NCBI GenBank assembly: GCA_023091665.1
Contig: JALJCQ010000023.1
Span: 806,001 to 870,000, forward strand
DNA: 64,000 nucleotides
Reading direction: 5' to 3'
Source of the DNA: Pythium myriotylum
Lineage: Eukaryota; Oomycota; Peronosporomycetes; Pythiales; Pythiaceae
The notes beneath the pieces are model-generated. The model saw only the letters and a list, made by a program, of their open reading frames with translations. It did no database searches and was not told where the DNA came from. This document shows, piece by piece, positions 32,155-42,485 of this stretch (positions within the stretch are counted from its first letter, which is position 1; each line of letters begins with the position of its first letter). The translations under genes were made by a program, and so were the position numbers.

Positions 32155-32964
32155 ATGCCCCTGCGCCGCGCCGCCGACGCGGCCGACCACTCGCCCAAGC
32201 CCCGCCGCGGCCTCCGGAGACGCCTCGGCCTCACGCGCTCCACGCTCAGCGACTCGAGCGGCGACGAGGCCAACCCGATCGCCATGCTCGAGGAGACGAG
32301 CCCGCGCGCCTCCAAGGTCGCCCCGGAACAGCCGACGCTCTCGCCCTCCGAGAGCAAGCGCCGCACCTCGGCCTCGTCGGTCGAGTCCTCGGCGTCCTCA
32401 CAGGAAAAGTCCGCGCTCTCCATCTCGCGCAAAGGCGTCAAGTACGGCCGCGACGGCGCCGTCGTCTGCTGCCGCTTCTGCGAAATCCTCCGCACGGGAG
32501 ACGCCGACTTTATTTACGAGGACGACACGATCGCAGTGTTCCGTCCGCTTTCCCCCGTCGTCGAGTCTCACGTGCTCGTCGTGCCCCGATGCCACATCCG
32601 AAACATCAACATGCTCACGACCGAGCACGCCGACCTGCTCAAGAGAATGCGCGAGGTCGCCGAGCTGATTCTGCTCCGCGGCGCCTCGGCGGGATCGACG
32701 GTCGAGTGCAAATTCGCCTTCCATAAGCCACCGTTCAACAGCATCGACCACGTCCACATGCACGCCTTCCGAAAAGGCGGCAGCACTTTCGGGTGTCTCG
32801 GCTCAATTAAGTATCGAACAGAAACGTGGTGGTGCCGCTCGTTCGAGGAAGTTCTCGCTCGTGTGGCCACTGGATCTCCCGCAACATCCCTCGACACCTA
32901 CTCGAGCAGACCGTCTGATTTCATGGTCACGTCTCCTCAAGCCTCGTACATCTCTACGAGATGA
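32155..32964 (+). CDS. HIT-family nucleotide-binding protein (HINT3/aprataxin-like)
   Basis: A 269-aa intronless protein. The first ~100 residues are a disordered Arg/Ser-rich leader. The HIT domain follows from 'CRFCEILRTGDADFIYEDD' (a CxxC pair that may bind zinc, as in HINT proteins) through 'FRPLSPVVESHVLVVPRCHI' to the histidine triad 'DHVHMHAF' (H199, H201, H203). HIT proteins hydrolyse AMP-linked substrates or dinucleoside polyphosphates; the CxxC plus late triad is closest to HINT3. The 31978 upstream frame is open, but the ATG at 32155 is preferred because the preceding residues have no family match and an Inr-like site sits just before it. Confidence 0.85.
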   Translation: MPLRRAADAADHSPKPRRGLRRRLGLTRSTLSDSSGDEANPIAMLEETSPRASKVAPEQPTLSPSESKRRTSASSVESSASSQEKSALSISRKGVKYGRDGAVVCCRFCEILRTGDADFIYEDDTIAVFRPLSPVVESHVLVVPRCHIRNINMLTTEHADLLKRMREVAELILLRGASAGSTVECKFAFHKPPFNSIDHVHMHAFRKGGSTFGCLGSIKYRTETWWCRSFEEVLARVATGSPATSLDTYSSRPSDFMVTSPQASYISTR

Positions 32965-33734
32965 TTAGATCGGCGTCAAGTCATTAGCTGTGAGCAATTT
33001 AGTTCTTATTTATTGTGGGATCAAATAACATCTCGGCTTGGATCAACGCAAATGGAAGCAATCCGTGGACTACTCCTCAGTGAGACCTTCACGCTCGCTG
33101 CGCGCAAACTCGATTTGCTGCAGTTGCGCGAGATGCAGTGCCCATCCTTGCTGGTGGGAGCCACAGCACCTTATTATGCAAGTTAAAGTTCTAGTCCTGA
33201 GGTTCTTCCACCTCATACGAGGATCCACAACCTCACCAATTGGTCAAGATGCAGCACACTTTGTGTTCAAGTTTGCCTAGACGAACAGGGAGATGACGAC
33301 GTGAACACTTGAGTTTTTCTCATCAGCAAGACTAATACCACATTTGTATGAGTCCTCTAGCGACAATCCTGATCCACAAGATCCACGCAGTTCTAGTTAA
33401 TGCTTTGATGCCGTCAGCTTAACTACGTAGTAGTGTTTCTCACGTTGCCGCCGGATTCCGATGACAACGACGGCACCGGGGAAAGAAAGACAGCTGTCGG
33501 CTTCAATGCATTCTGGGTACTTTAGCAGTACGATCCCGACGTCTATCCCTTCGCAATCTGGTAATCAACGGAGCTTTTACATGTCTAGTCACTGCACTTC
33601 CCAAAGCCTTGAATCGCACGAACGCAACAGATTCAACCTCACAGCAAATAGGACCCGCACGATTTACCCAGGGACTGTATTGAGCATATGGCACAAGTAT
33701 TCCAGCGTCCTCGCTACCTAATATGTGCGTTATT
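32965..33734. other. Convergent intergenic spacer
   Basis: 770 bp between the 3' ends of the HIT gene (+) and the GH17 gene (-). It is AT-richer than its neighbours. Open frames up to 86 codons show no family resemblance. I see no element. Confidence 0.4.
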
Positions 33735-34882
33735 CTACAACAACGCACTCGCTACCGACACCAAGACTGTTGTGAGAAGCCACACCTTGGAGGAATCCAG
33801 TGGCACTGCGCCTGACTTGGACGGTGGAGAAGTAGTCGGAGCCGCAGTCTTGTTGATGGGAATGGCTGGCCCATCCACCATAGTCTTGACAGGGATGTCG
33901 AGCTCATCATAGTGGGTGTTGATCTTACCAGACTTGTTAAAAATTCCGAAGTACGCTTCAACCGAGTCTTTCTTGTTGTCGAGAGTCTTGCGGTATGGCG
34001 TATCGAAGCCTGCGAAGTAGTAGTATTTCCACTTCTTCTTCTCTGCGAGGAGAACGAACTCTTTCATGTATTGCTGTGAGAGAGACAAAAACCTGGTCAA
34101 AAATGAATACCAACATTTAAGCCAACGCCAGAACTCACCGCAGCACTAGATGGCGACGCCTCCGACGCCTTCTCATCAAAGCCGCCCGCTGGCCATCCCG
34201 TCTCTGTGATGATCATCGGCTTGGATTTGGTCAGGTTGCCCACAGCATCAATCGAGGCTTCCATGTCTTCCATAGCACTGTCAATTGGAATCTTGTTCCA
34301 GAACGGAAACTGGTTAAAGGTGACAATATCCTGAACCTCGACGATCTCTGGGTGGTCATAGAGTTTACCGAGCGTGTCGGTGATGGACATCGAGATGTTG
34401 AGACCTTTTTCGGTCAACAGCTTCTTGACCGTGTTGAAGTTGTCGATCAGCACGTCCGGGGTCGTGTCATTGCGGTATAGAGCCTCGCTGCCGACATTAA
34501 TACCGTCGATGAGCGACTCGTTGATGAGCTTCTCGCCGATGAGACTGCGAAGCGTGCTGACCTCATCGAGGAAGACCGACTTCTTCTTGTCGACCCAGAC
34601 ACCGAGCCACACAGTCATATTAAGCGTAGCCGCTGAACGCAGCACCTCGCGCACGTTGCAGTCACTCAGACTGTAGATGCGCACACGGTTGGTGAGCGTC
34701 TGCAGCAGTTTCATTTCCTTGGCGACGACGTTGTTGGGCTTGCAGCGCTGCGTGTCCCAGTCTGGGCCCTGGCGGAAGTCGTAATTGATGCCCGAGAGCT
34801 TGATGTTGAGCGCGGCCGTGGGCGTCCACAGCATCGCGAGCACGACGAGCGCCGCTGCCATGAGGATTGGGCGCGTCGTCAT
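33735..34882 (-). CDS. GH17 glucan endo-1,3-beta-glucosidase, secreted, probably GPI-anchored
   Basis: Exons 34882-34139 and 34073-33735 with one 65-nt GT-AG intron; 360 aa. The signal peptide is residues 1-24 (ending PTAA). The TIM-barrel domain follows, with the acid/base glutamate E133 in 'INVGSEALYR' and the nucleophile E227 in 'MIITETGWP', both GH17 hallmarks, and 'SGINYDFRQGPDWD' at the start. The C-terminal 'TTSPPSKSGAVPLDSSK' then hydrophobic 'VWLLTTVLVSVASALL' end fits a GPI-attachment signal. There are several N-glycosylation sites. Such enzymes remodel oomycete cell-wall beta-1,3-glucan or act on host callose. The open frame upstream to 35083 lacks a signal peptide, so the internal ATG at 34882 is used. 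Confidence 0.93.
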
Positions 34883-37163
34883 GGTGGAAGACACGGCAGA
34901 CGAGCGAGGGCTTGAACGGACGCGCGCGGAATGCGGAATGCAAGTAACTCTTGCGACGTTCCGTGCAGTGGAGGAGAGCGCGTGCACTGACGAAGGAGAT
35001 GCTTCGCGTCCCGTAGTGACGTAATTGTGGCTAGGCGTGTTCCGAACTCGACCCTGGAACCTTCGGATCAGTTGGATGGACATTGGCGCGGCAGAAATAC
35101 CTCTGACATTACATACTCTCTATGAAAGAGTTCCTCGGTCACGTTGTTCAAAGATTTAAAGTATACTAAAGAAACCTCTCATATTGAGTAGCTGCTGAGA
35201 ATTCGAGTTTGGATGGTGCAACGCATTCTTTGGGTGGGGGAATGTGGGTTCCACATTTCCATTTGACGACGTGCTGCAAGCCAGTTTTCGAGGCGATCGG
35301 GAGAGATGGACACCGTCTTCTCAAATATGGCAGTTCGACTAGGACCACATGGGTTCACACCATCCCACTGCAGTTCAGTCTCACTGAACCGGCCTCCAAC
35401 AGACTTCAACCACTCTTCGAACTGGCCTCCAGAAGACTTCAATCCCTCTCCACCTTCAACGAGTGTGTTATTGAAGACTCTTAGGAGACACGCTTTCGAT
35501 GGCGGCGTCATGCTTGAGGACGACTCGTGACCATCCCACTCTACTTAGTCGCGCGACTGTGGTTCGAATACGTTGAAATGTTGGGAATGTGCCGGGAAAA
35601 GAAACGGGAAGGAAAGCCGAACGACACCAGCGAACTCCAAGCGCGACAAGAGCACCGAGATGAGCTCGGATGCTTCTTGGATGGCATCATCCGCAGGCAA
35701 GATCTCCAAAGCGCAGAGTGCTCGTGGAGAGTCTTGGTTCGAAGTTGTGAACTGGAACGTGCGGTTCAGTCCATCAAAGACGCCAGAATTCCAAGCGTCG
35801 AGCTTCAGCGTCAAGATCAAACGTCAAGATCAATAACATGTAAGTACAAGTGCATTGAGCGGCTATCTGTCATTCACTATCAGTGAATAACAAGTCGATT
35901 CTAATGAGTTCGTGGAGCGTCAGTGAGTGAGTTGCCCTGAGTCGGCTGGGATCTGCAATCACAGATGATGATATTGCAGTTCTTCGTCACGAAGAGCCAC
36001 ACGATGGCGCGGTCGTGATGGCCAGCTCGAGGGTGCGCGATTCATGAATGATAGAACAGAAGCGCCACCAATGCCAAACCACTACATCACATCAATTTCT
36101 CTGCCGTTCACTCTATCTACCGTATACTGGCACTACAAAATAAATTAAAATAAATTAAGAGCCGACGCGCATCACCGCAGACACTCGGCTTCGCTGCTCT
36201 GCTCACACTCGCAGCCTCGACCTGTCTTCCTCGTCCATCTTCTAGCCATTTTCTAGCCATCTTCTAGCCATCTCCCAGCCCGCGAGCAGCCCAAGAAGAA
36301 ACCCCCACTCTGCAATCGACAATCGACAATGCCCATCGTCCGTTCGCCTTTCGCTGGAGAATGCCCAACGACCCCAACCTCACGCAAAGACTCATCGACG
36401 GCCCTCGTTCCCCACTCACGTCTCACGCTTCCCATCTTGAACGAGCCACGAGCGGTCTCTTGTTTCCTTTTTTCTTTTTTTTTTGTTTTTTCCCGACCGC
36501 TTCGAAGCCGAGCCCCCGAGCCCACCGCCACTCTCGACAACGACTGAGACGGCAACGACAAGATCCACGACCGAGACGACGACTAGCCCCCCGACAAACA
36601 TTTACACGTCACGATACGATACGGCACGATACGACACGGCACGACACGACGCCGAACACCACACGAGGCACGAGAACCACGCCGGGCGCCACGAGGAGCG
36701 CCTCCGGTCTTCTCACAAGGAGCATGACTCTGAGCATCTCACCCGCGATGGCTCGCACCGACGCGTCCCCGACACCTCCTCGCGTACACCAACAACACCA
36801 ACACGCTCATGGGGGGGCTGTCGTCGTTCTCGGCCTCGTCGTCGGCGTCGCCGTCCGTCCATGTCGTTTGTTCTCGTCGTGGCAGTGGCTCAGCTCGGCC
36901 GAGATTGTGGTAATGCGCGGTCTCGTGGTCTCGTGGTCTCGTGGTCTCGCGGTCTCGCGGTCGACGTGAGGGGGAAGATGAGAAAAAACAGTCCCAGGCA
37001 TGACTGCAACTCCGTCGATGAGTACCTGGCGGGTCAGTGAGGCAGGGGTCAGTACGGATCGTTGGTTCATCCATCATCCATCGTCGTTGAAACGACGAAA
37101 AACACGAGTGGGCTGCTCCACTAGCTGGCTGCTTGACTGGTGTCGGGTCTGGCTTGGACTGGC
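34883..37163. other. Gene-poor interval with short tandem motifs
   Basis: About 2.3 kb. Many short open frames occur, up to 202 codons at 36361-36969, but they are biased by repeats (ACGATACG/ACGACAC words near 36609-36655, a GGTCTCGTG array near 36916-36963, poly-T at 36469-36490). None is recognisable. The GH17 promoter lies at the left end. Confidence 0.45.
36916..36963. repeat. Minisatellite of about 8-9 bp (GTCTCGTG/GTCTCGCG)
   Basis: Four to five tandem copies of GGTCTCGTG, the last ones changed to GGTCTCGCG, just before a TCGACGTGAGG stretch. It lies roughly 200 bp beyond the 3' end of the coiled-coil gene. Confidence 0.85.
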
Positions 37164-38597
37164 CTAGAAGCGCCAGCGATGCGGCGCCTCTTTCACCGCC
37201 TTTTTGTTCGCGTTCGGCTTGCCCGGCTGCTGCTGTGGCTGCTGTGGCTGCTGGCGCGGCTGGTGCCGCTGCGGCTTGGACGCGTGCTCTGCTTGCTCGA
37301 CTGGCTTGCGCTGCTGCGGCTTCGTATGCAGCGAAGGTCTCGCCTTCACGGTTGTCGTCTGCCTCGTCTTCTTGTTAGGTGTTGTTTCCGGCTCCGCCTT
37401 TCTCACCACTGGCGCCGATGGAGCTTCTCTTCCTGCACGTACCGCCGTCAGCCGACTCTGCGTCTCCTTAGCAGCACGAGCAGCACGAGCAGCTGGGCGA
37501 GTGGTGTTAGTGGTAGCTGCCGGGGTTTCTGCAGCGCGAGCGCGACCGCGAGATACAAAGGCCGGCGGAACGAGGATCTTCGGACGCACAAGACGAGACA
37601 CAAGTGGCGACGCTTTCGTACTCACACTCGCTGTCGTGCTCGAAGCTGCCGACGATGGCGATGGCGATGGCTGCGCACGCGTAGGCTCCTGCGCGAGGCG
37701 AACAGCGGCCGTAGCGACGGCCACACGGGCCACGTGCTTATCCACGTTCTTGTGCAAGTTCTTGTTCTCGCTCTGGGTCTGCGTCCTGGCTTCTTGTTCG
37801 TGCTCCTGCTCGTGCTCCTCGTCCTGCTCCTCGTCCTCCTCCTCCGTGTCCGTGTCCTCGTCCGTCGGCTGCGCCTCAGGCGCCTTCACGGCGGCGCCAG
37901 CGACCACGCGCGCGAGCTGCTCACGCAACGCCGCGTTCTCGCTCTCGAGCGCCTGCGTCTTCTGCTGCAGCAGCGCGTTGAGCGCATGGCTCTGCGCCAG
38001 CGACTGCTCCAGCTCCTCGGCCACCGCGGCGCTCGACGCCATGTACACTGCCAGAAAGTCTCGCGTGCGCTCGCGTTCGAGACAGGCGTCAGCCACCTCG
38101 GCCTCCAGCGCCTTCGCGTCGGCGCGCGCGTGGTGGAGCTGCACCGCGAGCGCGTCCGCGCGCTGCGTCGCGTCGGCCACCCACTTGGTCGCGTGCAGCA
38201 CCTCGTGGCTCAGCGCGCGCACGTGGTGCGCCAAGCAGGCGTGGACGGCGGCGGCTTCGGCGCGGAGCGTGCCCGCCTTGCCGCTCTGCTGGACGGCCAT
38301 GTGCGCGGCCCACGCCATGCGCGTCACGGTCGCGACGTACGCGGTCGCGGACACGGGCTCGGCCGGTGGCTGTGGCTGTTGTTGTTGTTCTTGTTCTTCT
38401 TCTTGTTGTTGCTGCGCCGAGAGCTGCTCGCGCTCGTCCTCTCGAGGCTGCGGCGACTGCTGCTGCTGCTGCTGTCGGTGCATCGCCGCCATTGCGTGCG
38501 TGTGCGTGGCTGGGCCCGTCGTGGCCAGCTCGTCGGTCGTCATGCGCGTCGCCATCGTGGACGCTCGGGTGCGCGGTCGGTTCGGTTCCATGTTCAT
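37164..38597 (-). CDS. Coiled-coil protein with acidic middle and basic tail, function unknown
   Basis: An intronless 477-aa protein. The N-terminus has poly-Q and QEEEQEQQQQPQP tracts. Residues ~110-250 form helices and a coiled coil ('VRALSHEVLHATKWVADATQ', 'EELEQSLAQSHALNALLQQK', 'ALESENAALREQLARVV'), followed by a Glu/Asp-rich run (TDEDTDTEEEDEEQ) and a long Arg/Lys/Pro/Gln-rich basic C-terminal half. There is no signal peptide or catalytic motif. The acid-then-basic layout suggests a structural or nucleic-acid/cytoskeleton-associated protein, but I recognise no family. It is the intact parent of the decayed copy at 5560-6145, which supports it being a true gene. A second ATG lies two codons in (38591). 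Confidence 0.75.
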   Translation of the reverse strand: MNMEPNRPRTRASTMATRMTTDELATTGPATHTHAMAAMHRQQQQQQSPQPREDEREQLSAQQQQEEEQEQQQQPQPPAEPVSATAYVATVTRMAWAAHMAVQQSGKAGTLRAEAAAVHACLAHHVRALSHEVLHATKWVADATQRADALAVQLHHARADAKALEAEVADACLERERTRDFLAVYMASSAAVAEELEQSLAQSHALNALLQQKTQALESENAALREQLARVVAGAAVKAPEAQPTDEDTDTEEEDEEQDEEHEQEHEQEARTQTQSENKNLHKNVDKHVARVAVATAAVRLAQEPTRAQPSPSPSSAASSTTASVSTKASPLVSRLVRPKILVPPAFVSRGRARAAETPAATTNTTRPAARAARAAKETQSRLTAVRAGREAPSAPVVRKAEPETTPNKKTRQTTTVKARPSLHTKPQQRKPVEQAEHASKPQRHQPRQQPQQPQQQPGKPNANKKAVKEAPHRWRF

Positions 38598-38640
38598 TGC
38601 GTTTGCGTTTGCGTTCGCGTTCGCGTTCGCGTTCGCGTCG
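38598..38640. repeat. Hexanucleotide repeat GCGTT[T/C]
   Basis: Seven tandem copies of GCGTTT/GCGTTC directly before the start codon of the coiled-coil gene on the minus strand (5' UTR position). Confidence 0.85.
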
Positions 38641-39235
38641 GTTTGGCTTGGATCGCGTTGGTCGTTGTGGCCATCTCCATCTCGAGACGCGAGCGCGCGA
38701 GAGACGCGAGGGCCGTCGCTTGATTGATGGATGGAGTGATTGATGGGGGCGGACTACGAGCGACCGACTTGGACTCGGATCTGCTGAGCAGCTCCGTCGG
38801 TCGGTGGGTCGGTCGGTCGGTGGGTGGGTGGGTGGATCGGTGGGTCGGTCCTTGGACGCTCGGTCCCCGGCCGTCGCGGCCCACGATGCCGACGATGGAC
38901 ATGGCCACGACGGAGAGAACGAGCGCCATGCGCAGGCGGCGGCGGAGGGGAAAGTTCGGTGTCTTGTCTTGGGATCTTGGGACCTCGCCTCAGCTTGTCT
39001 GCATCAGAGTCCTCAGCGTCCGCATCAGAAGGATCTTCAACGTCCATATCACTTCACTACGGATGTCGGATCCAGATCCAGATCTAGATCCACATCAACT
39101 TGGGCATGCACCATGACACGTCGTGGATCGATCTCAACCCGCCACCACCACCGCCCTGACGTCTCATAAAGCACTCCGCAGCTTCCCCTTCCACTGAATA
39201 AAAAACTCGAGCGACTCGACCTACACACAGCTATC
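38641..39235. other. Spacer between coiled-coil gene and retroelement
   Basis: About 600 bp with GGTCGGTGGGT-type repeats at 38796-38850 and an ATCCAGATCTAGATCC short repeat near 39068-39095. No recognisable gene. The right end is the outer edge of the LTR. Confidence 0.4.
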
Positions 39236-39511
39236 TGTGGCGTATAGCAGATTGCGAAGTGAGATTGCTTTACACTGTCGTTCCTAGCCTTAGTTTTTCC
39301 TCATGCAGTTTCCTATGCAGTCCCTCATGCAGTCGCCCACGCCGCTTGGCCCGGTCTGGACCCAACCGGAATCCCCCGGCGCCAAGCGCATGCCAGCACA
39401 CGCGTGGCACGCGCCACTGGCGATCGCTGGCATCCTCCGGCACCAAGCACGTGCCTGTGGCTAGTTGGTGGTGGTGGCGTCTGGCTCCGAGTGGGTGGCC
39501 CACTCGCCACA
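39236..39511 (-). repeat. 3' LTR of the chromovirus fragment
   Basis: A 276-bp segment bounded by a perfect 7-bp inverted repeat, TGTGGCG at 39236-39242 and CGCCACA at 39505-39511, so it has the TG...CA ends of an LTR on either strand. On the minus strand it directly follows a purine-rich TTGGGGGCAG (39512-39521), the position and composition of a polypurine tract. The 5' LTR is not in the window. Confidence 0.75.
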
Positions 39512-39698
39512 CTGCCCCCAAGACGTCACACCGCCGGACTAGAATCAAATCTTCATGCAACATTTGTCTTCATGCAACCTTCATGCAACATGCAACCTTC
39601 GTGCAACACCTCGACCCCCGTCTCAAATGTAGCCATATCAGCACGGCAACTGGTGCAAGTTGTACCCATTTGAGACAGTTTGTGTCGTTTTGTGGCCC

Positions 39699-41735
39699 CT
39701 ACTCATCGGATTGAGCCGGGAGTAGCGCCGCCAAAATGGGGCTGGACTGGGCTTCAACATACTGGCACACCAAGGCTGGCACGTCACGTGCGATCGAAAC
39801 AAAGGGTTCCCACGAGTTCTCTTCGTCCTCGAGGCCGCGCCAGGCCACGTTGAGCTCCATATCACCACTGGAACGGTTGCGTCGATGCCCCACGATCCCA
39901 CGGACCTCAAGGATGATGCCCTGGTTAGCAACATGCTGACGGATCTCCGTCGTTTCGTTGAGGTCAGGATCGTGGTAGAATTTGAGCCGCGACCCATGGA
40001 CGTCGTAGGTCGCGCCTGTGAGCAGGTGCTTGATCAGAAACGAGTGCGCGAGGGCCTCCTGGACGCGGAACTGCCCGACCCAACGCACCAAGAGCTTGCC
40101 GCCGTGTAGGCGCTTGTCCACACGCGACCACAGGACGTAGTCCCCGACCTCAAAGTTGCACGTCTGGCCTTTAGAGCGCGCCATTTCGTAAAGTCGCTTG
40201 CGTTCCTTGCGATCGTTGACCTCCTTGTGCATCTCGTGCAGATGCTCGCGCAGCTGCTGCACGTGATCGGCCACCGCTGCGAGATCCACTGTCAGCGACG
40301 TGTCCTTGCGCCCGCCAGGGAGCACTATGGCGTCCAGCGGCGATGGCGCCGGCAACCCGGTGAACAACTCGATCGGCGCATGATTGCCGAGCGACGACAC
40401 GGGGCTTTGGTTTAGGTTGGCTTGGATCACCGGCAACAAGTGAACCCAGTTCAGCGTGTCGAGCTGCAGTTCAAGCAGCAGCACGCGCAGCACCTGTAGT
40501 ATGTCCCGGTTTACACGCTCGACCGTGCCGTTGATCCACGGTGTGTAAACCGGGACGAACTTCTGGCCCGCCTTGACGCGTTGCGCCAGCTCCTCGAGCA
40601 GCGCGGCCTTGAAGTGCGAGCCGTTGTCCGACACCCAGGTCTCGGGCAGCCCGAAGCGCTTGTGCCAGTCGAGCACCGCCTCGGCAGCTGTCAAACTGGT
40701 TGCTGAATCAGCCGCGACCAGCTCGCAGTAGTGAGTCAATTCGTCCTTGAGGACGAGGACGTACTGAGCGTCGCCGTAGCTACCACCCAGATAGAGGTAG
40801 TCTAGGTGCAGGCACTCATTGCGCCGAGTCGCCGCTGGCTCAGCGTTCCATTCACGCTGAATTATCGCACCGCCCTTCACATGCTTGCACAGCAAGCAAG
40901 CACGCACGAACCGGCTTACAGTCGCACGGAGACGCTGTAGCTCGAAACGCTCCTGCAGAACGGCGACCATGACGTGCTCGCCGCGGTGGCCCTGCAGGCC
41001 GCAGTGCGCGACGATCATGATGCGCTGGACAAGATCGCGTGCCTCCGCGGGCAGCCAGACGCGCTCGCCGACGTGGAGCAGTCCGTCGCGGTCGATCGCA
41101 TCCGCGGGCGCGTCTGCCTGCGCGCGGGCTTGCGCGCGCTTGATCTCGGCCAACGACGGCCACTGGAACTCGGGGTCCTGCAGTGGCCGCAGCTCCGAGA
41201 GCCGCGGCGCCGTGCGCGTTGTCGTGCGCTTCACGACAGCGGTCGGCGGCGGCTGGCCCCAACGCGAGACAATGTCAGCCCAGACATTGTCCTCGCCCTT
41301 GATGTGTTCAATACTGTAGCGCTGACCGACAATTTTCAGCGCCCAGCGCTGAAGCTTCCCCCGAATGTGGGACTTCACCTCCTTACCGGGCGCGAATACG
41401 TGCACCAGGTTGGAGTGGTCGCAGAAAATGCGGAATCCCTTCTCTCGCTCGAGTAGGTACGCGAGATCGTCGCACGCGCGCACAATAGGATAGGCTTCTT
41501 TCTCGATCACCGACCAGTTCGCCTCGGCACCCTTGAACAGCCCGGCCTTGCAGGCGAGCAGCTCATGCGCTTGCTCGACGACCGTCGCGTCTGCTTTCCA
41601 CTGCCTGACCTGGGTCAGCACGACCGCCCAGCCTGTGTTCGAGGCATCTGTGAACAGGCAGACATCGGCAGCAGGGTCCACGAAATGCTGTTTCGTGGAC
41701 GTCGTGAGGAGTTGCAGCACCATCTGGAACGATCT
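39699..41735 (-). CDS. Pol fragment: RNase H, integrase, chromodomain
   Basis: About 678 codons remain open to the stop at 39699. RNase H carries the acidic set in 'CLFTDAS', 'WSVIEKEAYP', 'IFCDHSN' and 'DNVWADIVSRW'. Integrase has an HHCC zinc finger ('HCGLQGHRGEH' ... 'CLLCKHV') and the DDE core in 'LHLDYLYLG', 'VSDNGSHF' and 'NGTVERVNRD'. A chromodomain closes the protein ('LNVAWRGLEDEENSWEPF'). Chromodomains target integration to marked chromatin. The frame is still open and stop-free, so the insertion or truncation is fairly recent, but without reverse transcriptase the fragment cannot be autonomous. The frame runs on into the neighbouring gene's antisense strand to 42224; that part is accidental. 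Confidence 0.9.
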   Translation of the reverse strand, partial: RSFQMVLQLLTTSTKQHFVDPAADVCLFTDASNTGWAVVLTQVRQWKADATVVEQAHELLACKAGLFKGAEANWSVIEKEAYPIVRACDDLAYLLEREKGFRIFCDHSNLVHVFAPGKEVKSHIRGKLQRWALKIVGQRYSIEHIKGEDNVWADIVSRWGQPPPTAVVKRTTTRTAPRLSELRPLQDPEFQWPSLAEIKRAQARAQADAPADAIDRDGLLHVGERVWLPAEARDLVQRIMIVAHCGLQGHRGEHVMVAVLQERFELQRLRATVSRFVRACLLCKHVKGGAIIQREWNAEPAATRRNECLHLDYLYLGGSYGDAQYVLVLKDELTHYCELVAADSATSLTAAEAVLDWHKRFGLPETWVSDNGSHFKAALLEELAQRVKAGQKFVPVYTPWINGTVERVNRDILQVLRVLLLELQLDTLNWVHLLPVIQANLNQSPVSSLGNHAPIELFTGLPAPSPLDAIVLPGGRKDTSLTVDLAAVADHVQQLREHLHEMHKEVNDRKERKRLYEMARSKGQTCNFEVGDYVLWSRVDKRLHGGKLLVRWVGQFRVQEALAHSFLIKHLLTGATYDVHGSRLKFYHDPDLNETTEIRQHVANQGIILEVRGIVGHRRNRSSGDMELNVAWRGLEDEENSWEPFVSIARDVPALVCQYVEAQSSPILAALLPAQSDE

Positions 41736-41748
41736 CACTTCACAATTT
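41733..41748 (+). promoter_or_regulatory. Oomycete Inr/FPR-like core promoter of copy 0
   Basis: TCTCACTTCACAATTT matches 14 of 16 positions of the published oomycete core GCTCATTYYNCAWTTT. It ends 90 nt before the ATG at 41839, a normal distance for this element. Confidence 0.55.
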
Positions 41749-41838
41749 GGTCTCTCGCACACACCGGCCCACAAGAACAAAGACCACGACCATAAACCAT
41801 CATCCAAGAACGCACAAGCAAATCCCGGCAAAAGAAGT

Positions 41839-42485
41839 ATGAAGACTTTCGCCGCCATCGCTACCATCGCCATGATCGCCATCAGTCGCCCCGCCGCCGC
41901 CCAGCTCGAAACCAAGATCTTCATGGAAGAACCGGCTGATATCCAGTCCGCTCCACAAGTGCTTGGAGGTCCCAACGACGAACCGGTTTTCAAGATCTTC
42001 CCAGGATACAAGCTCGACCCGAGCGCGGTCTTGAACAAGACCGCAGTAACCGTCAACGCGACCACCACCGCCGTTGCAACCACCTCACACGGTGCGCGCG
42101 ATCTGCAAGCTGCCGCCGTCGCCGTCGCTGTCTTCCAGATCGCGGCCGCCGCCGTGCCCATCCTCGCCAGCATCATCCAGAACCACAAGAAAGAGTGCCA
42201 GCAACTCGCCTGCTGGATCTCCACAACTCCAAGATCTGTGCGCTCGCTGTGGCCGAGAAGGTGCAGAGCGATATCACCAAGGGTCGCGATCGCTACGCCT
42301 ACGAAAGCATCCAGACGAACGGCATGTGGGTGCGCTACTGGCGCACACAGTTTGAGCCTGCGGACCGCGGCAACGTTGTATCCGGCAAGTGCACGAACGG
42401 CTCACCGTTCACGGTGACCAACTGCCAGTCGACAGGCCGTGTGTACTGCTTATCAGTGGAGGGAATACGTGCTGTAACATGGTAG
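41839..42485 (+). pseudogene. 'Copy 0': diverged, frameshifted gene-A relative
   Basis: It starts with a signal peptide (MKTFAAIATIAMIAIS...AAA) and aligns throughout with gene A of the array: 'EEPADIQSAPQVLGG', an RDLQ motif, a hydrophobic Ala/Val helix, 'ECQQLACWIST'. At about 42222-42226 one base is missing relative to gene A, so the remaining four cysteines ('GMWVRYWRTQFEPADRG', 'GKCTNGSPFTVTNCQSTG') continue in another frame. The normal stop after the last cysteine is also lost (TGC TTA), and that second frame runs to 42485. It is more diverged from gene A than the array copies are from each other, so it is an older relative. The Inr-like promoter at 41733 is still present. Confidence 0.85.

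Larger units (their letters stand above)
39236..41735 (-). mobile_element. 5'-truncated Ty3/Gypsy chromovirus
   Basis: The element reads on the minus strand: RNase H, integrase, chromodomain, polypurine tract, 3' LTR. Gag, protease and the reverse transcriptase palm are absent. Its sequence stops at about 41.73 kb, where the promoter of the secreted-protein pseudogene begins. The right edge is estimated from loss of pol similarity. Confidence 0.85.

Noticed and set aside
36361..36969. 202-codon frame in the gene-poor interval
   Set aside because: Built of Arg/His/Thr low-complexity from short repeats; no domain and no start context.
37204..38727. Long plus-strand frames (507 and 527 codons) over the coiled-coil gene
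   Set aside because: Cys/Ser- and Leu/Arg-rich shadows of the Gln/Glu-rich minus-strand gene; the pseudogene copy at 5.6 kb supports the minus-strand reading.
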